64,000 bases of DNA, taken from contig CM054060.1 of NCBI GenBank assembly GCA_028641055.1, positions 208,034,445-208,098,444 of the forward strand. The letters run 5' to 3'. The notes below the pieces were generated by a model. The model saw only the letters and a list, made by a program, of their open reading frames with translations, was not told the DNA's origin and ran no database searches. The stretch comes from Alopecurus myosuroides. Its lineage: Eukaryota; Streptophyta; Magnoliopsida; Poales; Poaceae. Made by a program: the position numbers and the translations under genes. Below, one piece after another: positions 45,081 through 55,944 of this stretch; the first letter of the stretch is position 1; each line of letters opens with the position of its first letter.

Positions 45081-46586
45081 TGATACGTCCATTTTGCATC
45101 ACTATTTTATATTGTTATTTTCTGTTATTCATTGATATATTTCATGTTATGATGCATTACTTATGTTATTTTATCTTATTTTGCATGTTTCATAATTTTT
45201 GGAGAAGAAACACCGGGACCGGAAATTTGATGGAAAAAGCACCGTCGAGATACCCTATTTCAGAAGATCAGAAGAAAAAGGGGGGCATACGAGAAGTATT
45301 AGAAGTCCGGAGGAGGAAGCCAGCCAGAAGGGCACCCGGAGGGGGCCACCTAGGGCCCACACCACAAGGAGGCGCCCCCCTTGGCAGCGCCTGGGGGTGG
45401 TTTGGCCCCCCGAGCCCACTTCTGGCCGCCCCCTTTCGCGTACTTGACCTGGAGGTAACCCTAAGCCATAGGGGATCATTGAAGAAATATTCCTCCGCCG
45501 CCTCGGGGCGGAAAAAAATACAGAGAGAAAAGCTCTCCGGCAGGGAGAAATCTGCCGGGGAAATTCCTCCCCGGAGAGGGGGAATCATCGCCATCGTCAC
45601 CGTCATTGCTCCGGGCATCATCAAGATCGGCATCGTCATCATCATCACCACCAGGACCATCACCCTCATCGTCCACCTTCATCTCGCTGTAACAATTAGG
45701 GGTCTTTACCGTTGTTCTTCACTAGATCTCTCTCTCGGTGTGGATTACTTGTTAGTAGTTGATCCTTGTGAGATTTATCGGTGTTTACACTTTATGACCA
45801 GATTGTTGTTATCCATTATATCACCTATGATTTTGATCCATATGATGTCTTGTGAGTAGTTCGTTTAGTTCTTGAGGACATGGGAGAAGTCATGATATTA
45901 GTAGTGGAATTATGTTGAAGTAATATCTAGTGGTTTGGTATTTAAGTTGTGGTGCTATTCTTCTAGTGGTGTCATGTGAACATCGACTATATGATACTTC
46001 ACCTTTATGTGCCTAGGAGGATGCATTGTGTTTTTGGCTACTAATTGTGGGGTTGCCGGAGTGACAGAAACCTAAACCCCCATTAGGAAACCAATGCACG
46101 AGGAAGTGTAGAATCCTGGAGTTTTAAGGCCGTGGTTAGATTTATCTTAATTACTTTCTTGTATTTGCGGATGCTTACGAGGGGTATAATCACAAGTATG
46201 TATTAGTCCTAGTTGGGCGATGCATTAGCATAGGTTCACCCACACAACACTTAATGAACCAATAAATATTAATCAACCGTATGAAGCGAAAGCACTTGAC
46301 GAAATTCCCATGTGTCCTTGAGAACGTTTGGTAATCATACGTAGAACAACCGACTTGTCCTTTGCTCTCAAAAGTATTGGGCCACTCGCTGCGATTATAT
46401 TTACTGTCTTTTATTTACTCGCACTTTATTTATCTACTCTATCAAAAACCACCAAAAACCTGTTTGCTAGTGTTACATTGAATTCTCTATCCAAACTGTT
46501 TGTCAACACCTTCTGCTTCTCGTTGGGTTCGACACTCTCATTTATCCAAAGTACTACAATACACCCCCTATACTTGTGGGTCATCA
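45081..46586 (+). repeat. 3' LTR of element A
   Basis: 1,506 bp, TGATACGTCCATTTTGC...TGTGGGTCATCA, directly after the polypurine tract. The open frame inside it (45080-45859) is LTR sequence with simple Ile/Thr-rich runs and is not a gene. CCCAC (46587-46591) would be the right target-site copy. The left copy is expected outside the window. Confidence 0.9.
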
Positions 46587-47665
46587 CCCACCGCCATCGC
46601 CCTTTCGCCTATATAATCCCCCCGATGAATAAACCCTAAATCAATCAGCCTCCGTCCATGAAAAGTTCAATAGCTCCGCGTCCATCACCGACAACTTTTA
46701 GGGGACAAAAATCTCTGTTATGGCACCCTGCCAGGACGGAGAAGTGCCCCCGGAGCCATCTCCATCGACTTCACCACCATCTTCATCATTGTTTCTGTTT
46801 CCCATGATGAGGAGGGAGTAGTTCTCCCCCCCCCGGGGCTGAGGGCTCTACCGGTAGCTATGTGTCTCATCTCTCTCTCCCATGGTGTGATCTTTATGTG
46901 ATCATGAGCTTTGTAATCTAGTTAAATAAGTAGCTGTTACTCTTCATCTATTATGCTACTCAAGTGGTTTTTATTATGAGATCTCCATAGACACTTTGAT
47001 CACGGTGTAAAGGTGACAGTGTGTGCACCGTGTGGTTTAGCATGATATTTCTATTTTGTGTTGGATGACCCTATGAAATTGTGGTGTTTGTCTGGAACCA
47101 TCTAGGTATCATGGTGATTGCATGGGGGTTACCTAGATGGGGAAATGCAAACTCTAAGGAGTGCTCTTATAGCCCTACGCAATGATTGATGTTTTTTATC
47201 CGACCAAGGAGTGGTTCGGAGTAGCATAGTGAAGAGATGATATTTATGCATTCAATTATGTTATTATTGTTGAGAGTGTCCACTAGTGAAAGTATGATCC
47301 CTAGGCCTTATTTCTAAGCATTGAAACACCGTTTACAATCAGTTCTGCTACATGTTTGCTTGTTGCCATTTTTGTTTCACATTGCTACTATCACTTATAA
47401 TCATCCATATTACTTGTATTTCACTATATCTTCACCGAACTAGTGCACCTATACAACTAACAATTGTATTAGGTGTGTTGGGGACACAAGAGACTTCTTG
47501 TATCGTAATTGCAGGGTTGCTTGAGAGGGATACCTTTAACCTCTACCTCCCTAAGTTCGATAAACCTTGGGTGATCCACTTAAGGGGAACTTGCTGCTGT
47601 TCTACAAACCTCCGCACTTGGAGGCCCAACACTGTTTACAAGATTAGAAGCGTGCGTAGACATCA
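46587..47665 (+). repeat. Element G: 3' part of an Athila-like LTR
   Basis: It starts inside the LTR near the promoter (TTTCGCCTATATAATCC, TATA at 46607-46613) and ends GGCCCAACACTG...GCGTAGACATCA, a terminus I associate with WHAM/Sabrina-type wheat elements. The upstream ~0.4-0.6 kb is missing. It is simplest if element A is inserted in this LTR, with the rest lying left of the window. Confidence 0.65.
46607..46613 (+). promoter_or_regulatory. TATA box of LTR G
   Basis: TATATAA in the context GCCTATATAATCC. The equivalent site in element B's LTR reads ATTTAATC. Confidence 0.5.
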
Positions 47666-48615
47666 GAGTGTTCACTTGCGGATTGTCACCCAGGAACAAA
47701 GAGATTACCAATTCCTCTAAGTTTAGTAGCTTCTCGTGCAGCCCTTTGACAATATGGGCTCTATCAACTAAGTTGTGAGAATTTAACCCAGCATTGACAA
47801 GCAGATGTAGCATAATTATAGGTGGAACGGGTCTTGCCGGTTGGGTTGAACTTCTTCTTCTGAAAGATCTCGTCTTAGTTCTCTTCTTTCCATGATGCAC
47901 TCCGGGTGTATAGGATGTTTGGTCTAATGGAAGACAAAGGGTGAAAGTGCACAATCTCTACAGAGTTAGAAACTAAGATCTTAGCCGTGTCCCCGGTTAT
48001 GGACAACTACGAGCAGCTGGACAAGAAATGACGGAAGAATCTCAACACCTTTTCAAAGAACTTAAACTTGGCCATGGAGACATTAGTTGTGGTACTTGGA
48101 TCTTAATCCAATGTTGCCACCCTTTGAAAATAAAAGTTTGTTTTACAAAAGAGATAGGAGAAAACTTGCTTTATGCTAACTTAGACAAAACTCCACCAAT
48201 CCAAATAAGCATGTAGATGTAGTCTTCCCATTTATATCCACCATAGTGTTACTTTCCAATACATTAAATTTTATTGACCCCCTTGTGGCTGCATATTCCA
48301 TCATGTAGATGAATCTAAAGACAAGTGATGTTTCATTCAGGATCTCGAGTCTACAACAAACATGTTTTGCCTGTGGCACATGAAGAAGATGAAGCTCAAT
48401 TTTGTAATATGTTTTCCGTTGTAATTTACTTTTCTGCTAGTCTTCTGATACTATGCAAGTTGTAATCATATTTTTGTAAAGACTGGATCATGCGATGCGA
48501 TAGACTTTGATGCATTTGCATGATATTTCAATTTGAACTGTGGTGCTAGAAATTGATCCAGGGAATAGCACAATAACATAGGGTTCTTACATTATTTGAA
48601 TGTGGGAACGCTACA
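47666..48615 (+). repeat. 3' part of the 5' LTR of element F
   Basis: About 950 bp nearly colinear with 53162-54116 (landmarks CACTTGCGGATTG, GGTGGAACGGGTCTTGCCGG, GGAACGCTACA). It is cut at its left by LTR G. Frames in it on either strand are short and shared by both copies, so they are LTR sequence. Confidence 0.85.
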
Positions 48616-48618
48616 AAA

Positions 48619-48630
48619 TGGTATCAGAGC
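48619..48630 (+). promoter_or_regulatory. Primer-binding site of element F
   Basis: TGGTATCAGAGC, three bases after the LTR end, complementary to the 3' end of initiator-Met tRNA. Confidence 0.85.
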
Positions 48631-49593
48631 ATTGTGTTGCTTGTAGGATTCAAGACCCTAAGTATGGAAAAGACCCTAGGATTGAAAATTTACTTTGTTC
48701 AGACTTTCTAGAAACAAAACATCTCATCTTAGTCTTTCTCATATCTTCTCATCTATTATTCACCTTCAAAATATTTTCCTCTTATTATAGATGACCTACC
48801 TCTTGTTTTCCATCAAGACATGAATAGTGATAATCATGCCAGGAGGTGCAAGCAATAGGTTTCACATGACCTTTTGTTTTCAACATGAAGATCTACACTC
48901 AAGACAATTGAAGAAAACTTGGAGATATATCGAGACTTCACAACAATCAGAAACACCTCAAAGTATCGAGAGAAGGACCTGAAGAGACCCCAGAAGATAT
49001 AGATGAGACCACCAATGTAGTTACCTTACTAGAACAACGCTACCATGTTAGTGTATTGATCATGCCAATAAGTGTGATATGACAATACTAGTTGTTTTCT
49101 AAAACCTTGTTGTTTGGTGTGAATAATGCCTGTTAGTTATTTTTGGTAAGATGAGTTTACTTATCTGTTGTGTTGAGGTAGATACCTTCCTTAGATCTTT
49201 CTAAATATCTACTCATCTATGCTAAACCCAACCAGTTACCTAGCTAGAATTCCAAAAACCACGATAAAACAACAACAAGATGGAAGATGGCCAAAGACAT
49301 CAAAAGACCAAGTTGAGAGTGACCCGAGGACTTTTGATTGACCCAAAGAGTGACTCCTCAATGTCAAATGAAGTTTAAGAAGCATCCGTTATTCTGCAGC
49401 CCTACTGTGAAAGAAAGTACTACTCAAGCCATCTGGAGACAAGCTACACCAAAGCCAAGTGATTAGAATACCCACAAAAATTTCTTTTAAGGGTGGTAGC
49501 CACCTAGTTGCAGTGGAACCCAAGTAACCTAAACCATATTTATTTCTAGCCTTCCCAAATCTCGGGACGAGATTACTATTAAGGGTGGTAGTT
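48631..49593 (+). other. Short internal region of element F
   Basis: Less than 1 kb between the primer site and the 3' LTR, with no gag or pol. Its end (AAATCTCGGGACGAG, about 49557-49571) equals the conserved segment that follows integrase in autonomous chromovirus-type relatives, as in element I at about 700-715. F is therefore an internally deleted, non-autonomous element. Confidence 0.75.
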
Positions 49594-52500
49594 TGTAACA
49601 TCCCTAATTTTTGGAGAAACTCAAAAATCACAAAAATTAAAAACTTTTGTTTTCCACTAAAGTGATCCACCAAAAACAAATAAAACTCCAACACAAAGGA
49701 AATATTATATGTTATTCCAATGTTAATGGAAATGATAATCCAAATGCCTCTGTTTTCTAAAACACTAAATCCTCAAAATAGATAATTATGCAAAGAAAAT
49801 ATTTTCCTATTTGCAAACCTTAAGAATATAAAAAGGTTTTCTTAACTATAGGTTTTCCAAATGGTTTCAAACTCAAATTACAAGGAGTATCTACTTTGCC
49901 AACATTTAGATATTTTAAAAGCCCAAACTTAACTATAAAATTTCTCAAATGTTATATCAAGTTCTAAACCATAAAATGTTTTTCATAATTTGTCCTTGTA
50001 CGGAAATGAGCAAATGAGAAACAATAATTCAAGTATGGTATGTCTATGGAATATTTGACCATAATATCATTTAATTATTTTTTATAAAAGGAGAATAACA
50101 CTTATTCACTATTAGTCATTTATTCATACTTGAAAATATAAAATATTAATTGTGTCCAAACCAGCACAAATGGTTTCCAATGCAAAGGGTTTGATTTTAC
50201 AAAAAAATAGAATTCTGTTTGAGATTATTTAGACTTACAAATCATAAGTTATGATTTTAAAAAAGGAAGAGAGAAAAAAGGCCGACCTAGCCCACTCCTT
50301 TCCCTCTCCCTCTCTCTCTCGCGCGGCCGCGCAACCAGCCTAACTGGGCCGAAGCCCACAAATTAACTGTCGCACGTGCAGCAGACAGGAGCCGAACAAC
50401 CCAGCCCCCACGCCCCCTCCTTTCTATCTCTGACCGGTGGAGCCACGCTGACGTCAACGATGACGTCTCCTTCCTTCTTCCTCGCGTGCAAGACAAGGAC
50501 TCCGATTCCGGGCAGATTTTCCTCGCCCTATTTCATGTGATTCAGGGAATAAAACCTAGCCCCAAGCCTACCATTATAAAGCTTGAGACCTCCTCTCTGT
50601 TTCCCCTCAATTTTCTCCCTCGATTACGCCGCCAGGCCGGTGGAATTGCTCGCTGGCGCCGTAACCCTAACCACCACGGGTGAACACGTCGCCGCCGCTA
50701 GAGGTCACTGATATCCCCATCGAGCACACCCTCGTCTTCTCCCAACTTTTCCACATATCCCTAACTTTTTCTTCCACCCGAAGAAGCACGAGGACGCACA
50801 AACGGACTCGCTGGAGTTTCCTCTCCCCCACCACCACGAGACCTGCACAGCGCCGCCGTGGAGCCCTTCCTAGCCACGCCAAGGACGCCATCGCGTTCGT
50901 GGAGAAGTGACGCATCTCCTGGACTCCTTCCCCGAGCCCGAGGCCCCTTCTAGCGCCATCTCCGTCAAAAGTCAGCACCGCCAGCCGCCACCCCTCCATT
51001 GTCCGACGACCTAGACACCGGTGAGCCCCCTCTCCATCTGTTTCTAGCAGTCAGATCTTAATTGGGCGATCCACGTTGAATCTAACCCCCGAAGAGGTAA
51101 GACCAATCCCGTCATGCCACGTAGCCTGCCCCATCAGCACCAGTCAGTGCCGAGTCAATGCCCAGTCAGCGCCACGCCAGCCCAATATTATCCACTCCTT
51201 TTCCGAATTAAAATCAATTGGGCAATTGTGCAGAAAAACCCTGGATTTAGAATCATCATATCTTTTTAACCATAGATCCAAATTAATCAAACTTGGACCT
51301 TTTGAAATCAGCACAAAATGCGGAATCTTTTAGCACTGTCCAAATTTAAATTTGACAAACTTAAATTGGTTCAATTTAAAATATATTTGTTTGATGATTT
51401 TTGACATAACTTAAATTTTATAATTGCAAAAATTGTAAATAAAATATTTTTGGAAACCTTAGGATGTTAACTTTCATATGCTCTGTCTCAAAATAATTTT
51501 TGAACCAACTAAAATTGAATTTAGATTTGATTGGCCTTTTGAGTGTTTTTGACTTAGTTTAATTTATGTTGATAATTCCAATATGTTTTCTTTAGCAAAT
51601 TTGTTCTAAGTACTAACCCTAAACTATAGAGACCAAAACCTAAGCCTTTGGATGCCTTTAAACCATGTACATGTAATTTTGCTTTAGTTGGTCCTCCTAG
51701 TTGAAAATCACTAAGTCTGGAACTGTGAAAACAATGAAGTACTTAGCCAAGAAAATCAATTTCAGAAGCATCTCCAAGAAGTAGAAGCACTTAGAAGAAA
51801 ATCAAGATGAATTTCAAGAAACCAACCCCATTTTTTCTATAAGTCCTTCTCCCTTTTCTTTTCTTTTCCCTTAGACTTTGTGGTGTGACTAAGTTAGAAT
51901 TAGACTAGCCCCTAGTTTTTTTTATCAAAACCATCAAGTGCTGCAAAGATCAATGAAGTCACCACAATAAGGAGGAAGCTACAAAGGAGTTAAAGATAAT
52001 CCTTAAGAAGACCAATAATGTGAAGACTTGGAGATACAACCTATTCAAGATAATTAGCATTAAGTTTTTTTGTCTCTTATATTTAGTTTTTCAAGTGAGA
52101 TGAGAGCTTTTGACCAAGACTCCTCCCAAGAAGACTTTCCTCAAGAAGAACAACTTCAACAAGAAGCCAACCTCAACTCAAGAAGAATACCCTCCCAGAA
52201 GATGAAGAAGAAGAGAAAATTTTACAAGTCATTTCTAAAGGAACTCTAACAATCTCAACTACCTCTCTTATTCTATATGAACAAGTCCCTAAATCCTAGA
52301 TAGATACTTCAGGTGATTTTCTTCAACTCAATAAGGACTACAAGCAAGGTCATTGAGGAAACATGCAAAAAGACTTAGACATCAGAAGCAACTCAAGGAG
52401 GCAAAAGAAGACGTGAAGAAACCAAGACAAAAATAGTTTAGGCCAATAGATTTTGTCTGATCCTTTGATCAAAGACAACCCTTAGTCACAAATGGAAAAC

Positions 52501-54116
52501 TCTAAATACAATTACTTTTAGTTTATTTTGTGCATTGTAATTAATTGTTATCACATGTTTTCCCTTTTGCATGTTAGAGTAAATGTGATAATACTTAGTG
52601 AAACTTTTGGAAATTCCTTATCAATTAAGTTTGATCTCTACAAACCAATCCTTGACCAACTCAATACCCATTTGCTAAACACTAAACCAAATCACTATAA
52701 TTTCCCTTAGTAGAATAAATTGTTGTGTTAAGTTTGTTGATTGTTATACTTTGTTATTTTGTTTGTGATTGCTTGTTTATTGTTGTTTACTTGTGTTGTT
52801 TAGATTGTATGGAGAGAATGTTCTTTTTTTGTAAAGAGAGGGTGATTGTTCATCACCAACTTCAAAGAGGCAAGTAACACACCATCAACTACCCATTATT
52901 TTCTATATGCATTATAGAGTTTTTGAGTAGTATGAATGATAGGATTTTTTAATAAGTTATATTATGCTATGCTATTATTCTAGTAGTGTGTAGCCATCCT
53001 TTTTTACTTTGTTACTTTGTATCCATTAAGCTTAGTAGATGCTTAGCATTGCTATTAAATTGTTTTCATTATACGCTGAGGAAAATTCTAAGTACTAAGC
53101 TTAATGAACTAACTGGGTGGATTTGGTTGTTTGGTTGATGAGACTTGAGTGTCTCCTCGAGGGGTGTTCACTTGCGGATTGCCACCTAGGAACAAAGATA
53201 TTACCAAGTCCTCTAAGTTTAGTAGCTTCCCGTGCAACCCTTTGACAACATGGGCTCTGTCTTGATCAACTAAGTTGTGAGAATTCAACCCTGACTTGAC
53301 AAGCAGATGTAGCATAATTATAGGTGGAACGGGTCTTGCCGGTTGGGTTGAACTTCTTCTTCTGAAAGATCTCGTCTCAATTCTCTCATTTCCATGATGC
53401 ACTCCTCGTGTATAGGATGTTTGGGCTAATTGAAGACAAAGGGTGAAAGTGCACAATCTCTTCAGAGTTAGAAACTAAGATCTTAGATGTGTCACGGTTA
53501 TGGACAACTACGGGCAGCTGGACAAGGAATGACGGAAGAATCTCAACACCTTTTCAAAGAAGTTAAACTTGGCCAAGGAGACATTAGTTATGGTGCTTGG
53601 ATCTTAATCCAATGTTGCCACCCTTAGAAAATAAAAGTTTGTTTTACAAAAGAGACATGAGAAAACTTGTTTTATGCAAACTTAGCCAAAAATCCACCAA
53701 GCCAAATATGCATGTAGATATAGTCTTGCCATTTATATCCACCATAGTGTTACTTCCCAATACGTTAAATTGTATTGACCCCCTTGTGGCTGCATATTCT
53801 ATTCTACAGATGAATCCGAAGACGAGTGAGGTTTCGTTCAGGATCTCGAGTCTACAACCAACATGTTTTGCCTGTGGCACATGAAGAAGATGAGGCTCAA
53901 TGTTGTACTATGTTTTCCGCTGTAATTCTGTTTTCTGCTAGTCTTCTGAGACTGTGCAAGTTGTAATCATATTTTTGTAAAGATTGGATCATGCGGTGTG
54001 ATACACTTTGACGCATTTGCATGATATTTCATTTTGGACTGTGGTGCTAGCAATTGATCCAGGGACTAGCACAATAACACAGAGTTCTTGCATTATTTAA
54101 ATGTAGGAACGCTACA
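49594..54116 (+). mobile_element. Element F: complete 3' LTR (~4.5 kb) of a non-autonomous long-LTR element
   Basis: 4,523 bp, TGTAACATCCC...GGAACGCTACA. Its last ~955 bp match the 5' LTR remnant. Composition follows the same plan as LTRs I and E: an AT-rich left arm, a GC-rich centre (50286-51020), then an AT-rich right arm. No gene is recognisable. CTTCC (54117-54121) would be the target-site copy, with its partner outside the window. Confidence 0.8.
50566..50585 (+). promoter_or_regulatory. Candidate promoter in LTR F
   Basis: CCATTATAAAGC supplies a TATA-like box, followed by a C/T-rich leader (CCTCCTCTCTGTTTCCCC). This layout looks like a plant core promoter and could mark the LTR transcription start. 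Confidence 0.4.
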
Positions 54117-55485
54117 CTTCCAATACTCGCAGGCGGTAAATCCATCAGCCACCAATAGAGCGTCGACTATAGCCATAGTCACAAAAGCTCCCATGCGTGG
54201 ACACAGAAGATATCATTAAGTTGTGTTCAATGCAAAGCAAGGCATACGACCCCCATCCAGACTCTTGATCTTGGAATCTTTGATCGATTTTAAGGGATTA
54301 GCTAGGATCAATTCTGAGGCTAATTGTTTTTTCCTGCTGGAAGATGCACACTAAAAGTTGCTAACTGTTCTTCTGCATAAAGTGTCCACGCTGAGTGTTG
54401 CCATTGTGCTACAAGTTTTTTAGGACACTCAGAGGATGGACGAGGGGCACTATGACGACATCAGCAATGCTGACCACACGCATGTACACATGACTGCGAC
54501 AAATGCCGTCCAAGGTTGGAGCAACTCATTGTATCTCTTCTATCTACATGCGCGAGTATTGGACAATATGAATATATGTTCCCTATCCCGCCTTCAACTG
54601 TTTCTGATTCCAGGTCATCCTGATCTGCAAATACTCAAGGTTTCTTCATCCTTTCTCTCTCTCAAAAAAAGATTTCTTCATCCTCCCGTGTGAATAATTG
54701 CAACTCCCATTGGATTATGATCATCTTAACTCACGTGGCTATGTTGCCTTGAGACGCATTGGTTTCTCCTGGATATAACTTTGGTTTGGATGACTATGTT
54801 GCTTCAGGTCTCAGGTACTTCACAAATGGTTAGTTGATATGTGTGTTGCTTTTAAATATTTTGTTTTTCTGCACCTCCGTTAAGTCCTTCTATTCTAGCG
54901 AGTTCCTAACATATCTCCAGGACAGGATGTGCATCTTATTGTCTAGGATCACTTATTTTATTGTCAAATGTCTAGATATGGAGACGAAGTATTCAATTCA
55001 GGTATCAACGCATTTTCTTTCATTTGTTTATGATTGCATATTATGTCATCTGAAGGTACTTAAGGTAATGGTTCCATCTCCATAGGTGATAATAAATAGT
55101 AATCTTAATTTACCATTGTAATAATGAGGGAAAGTGATGTTTCGCAAGATGTTTTGTCTTAATTGTTCGATATACTTCCCTTATTTTTCTCTGTACGTAG
55201 GAATGATTTGAAAAATTATTTTCCGAATTATTTACCCATATTTCTATTTAACACTTCAGTATGAACACGTAGTTCCAGTTCCGACATTGAACACACATTT
55301 TTAAGTTCTATACAATTTTATTCTAATAGGTCATCAACTATTACTATTTACAGTTGATCTGTACAACTCTGAATTTGTCTTTGTTGAAAGATGTGATGCA
55401 TGTTCGACAAAAAATAAAGCTATTTATTCCGCAACAACGCGCGAGGTATCATCAGTATATAAAGAGGAGGGGGTAGGTGGAGAGC
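54117..55485 (+). other. Non-repetitive-looking region with exon-like pieces, unassigned
   Basis: No LTR or transposon ends are seen. A frame at 54436-54624 (MDEGHYDDISNADH...) ends at CACTCAAG/GTTTC-like context after a CCAG acceptor (GHPDLQILK). A second acceptor/donor-bounded piece at about 54921-55001 encodes DRMCILLSRITYF... I recognise no family, and the pieces cannot be joined with confidence. This may be the wreck of a host gene, or chance. The right end holds a TATA box (55456). Confidence 0.3.
55456..55463 (+). promoter_or_regulatory. TATA box upstream of the Harbinger insertion, possibly the original KEULE promoter
   Basis: TATATAAA in ATCAGTATATAAAGAGG. The Harbinger target site TTA starts 30 bp downstream, about where transcription would begin. 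Without the transposon this box would lie about 340 bp upstream of the Sec1/KEULE ATG. Confidence 0.5.
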
Positions 55486-55743
55486 TTAGGCCGGTGCTAG
55501 TGCGGGAGAGAGTGGGGGCGATACCGCCCCCGGCCGGGCGAGAGAGGGGCGACAAGGGGGCGAGAGGCCTGCGGCGGGCGATGGCCGCGTCGCCCAGCGG
55601 TAGCGCCGCTACCGCCCGGCTATCGCCCGCACTGGCCGGGAGAGAGAGGGGGCGAGAGGGGGAGGCGATATGCGGGAGGTGGGGCGGTGCGCTGGCGACG
55701 CAGGGCGGTAGGGGAAGGCGATAGGAGGAGTGGGGCCGGGAAT

Positions 55744-55794
55744 AACGGCTAGCTGACGTGGCACCCTCTGATTGGTCCACGTCAGCTAGCCGTT
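55744..55794 (+). promoter_or_regulatory. 18-bp perfect inverted repeat upstream of the transposase gene
   Basis: AACGGCTAGCTGACGTGG (55744-55761) and its exact complement (55777-55794) surround a 15-nt loop containing ATTGG. Each arm contains the ACGT core of bZIP sites (GACGTGG), and the loop carries an inverted CCAAT box. It lies about 70 bp upstream of the TATA box. It could be a dimeric factor site or a hairpin. Confidence 0.6.
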
Positions 55795-55865
55795 GGGGGT
55801 TACCGTTGCTGCCCGAAAAAATACGAAAAAAATGCAAAAAAATTAAAATTTTCATCTCTTCCCCC

Positions 55866-55873
55866 TATAAATA
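55866..55873 (+). promoter_or_regulatory. TATA box of the Harbinger transposase gene
   Basis: TATAAATA, 72 bp before the ATG at 55945, with a C/T-rich leader between. A convincing own core promoter inside the transposon. Confidence 0.65.
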
Positions 55874-55944
55874 CCCCCATATGCTGCACTCATTCCACAC
55901 CAATTTCAGCTCCTCCACTCTCCATTTCCGCTCCTCTCGACGCC

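Larger units (their letters stand above)
6114..46586 (+). mobile_element. Element A: Athila-lineage Ty3/gypsy element, heavily interrupted
   Basis: The 5' LTR remnant 6114-6476 matches the end of the 3' LTR 45081-46586 at about 92% identity. Internal sequence runs 6477-11411, is cut by element B (11412-38379), continues 38380-38531, is cut by solo LTR E (38532-42950), and resumes to 45080. Gag, protease, RT, RNase H and integrase are all present but broken. Athila affiliation is inferred from pol motifs (for example the integrase C-terminal block ending VNGQRLKHY) and from the LTR start TGATACGTCCATTTTGC. Without its insertions the visible part is about 9 kb. The first ~1.1 kb of its 5' LTR should lie left of the window. 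Confidence 0.8.

Noticed and set aside
45080..45859. 259-codon open frame
   Set aside because: It begins exactly at the 3' LTR of element A and contains simple Ile/Thr repeats. It is LTR sequence read through.
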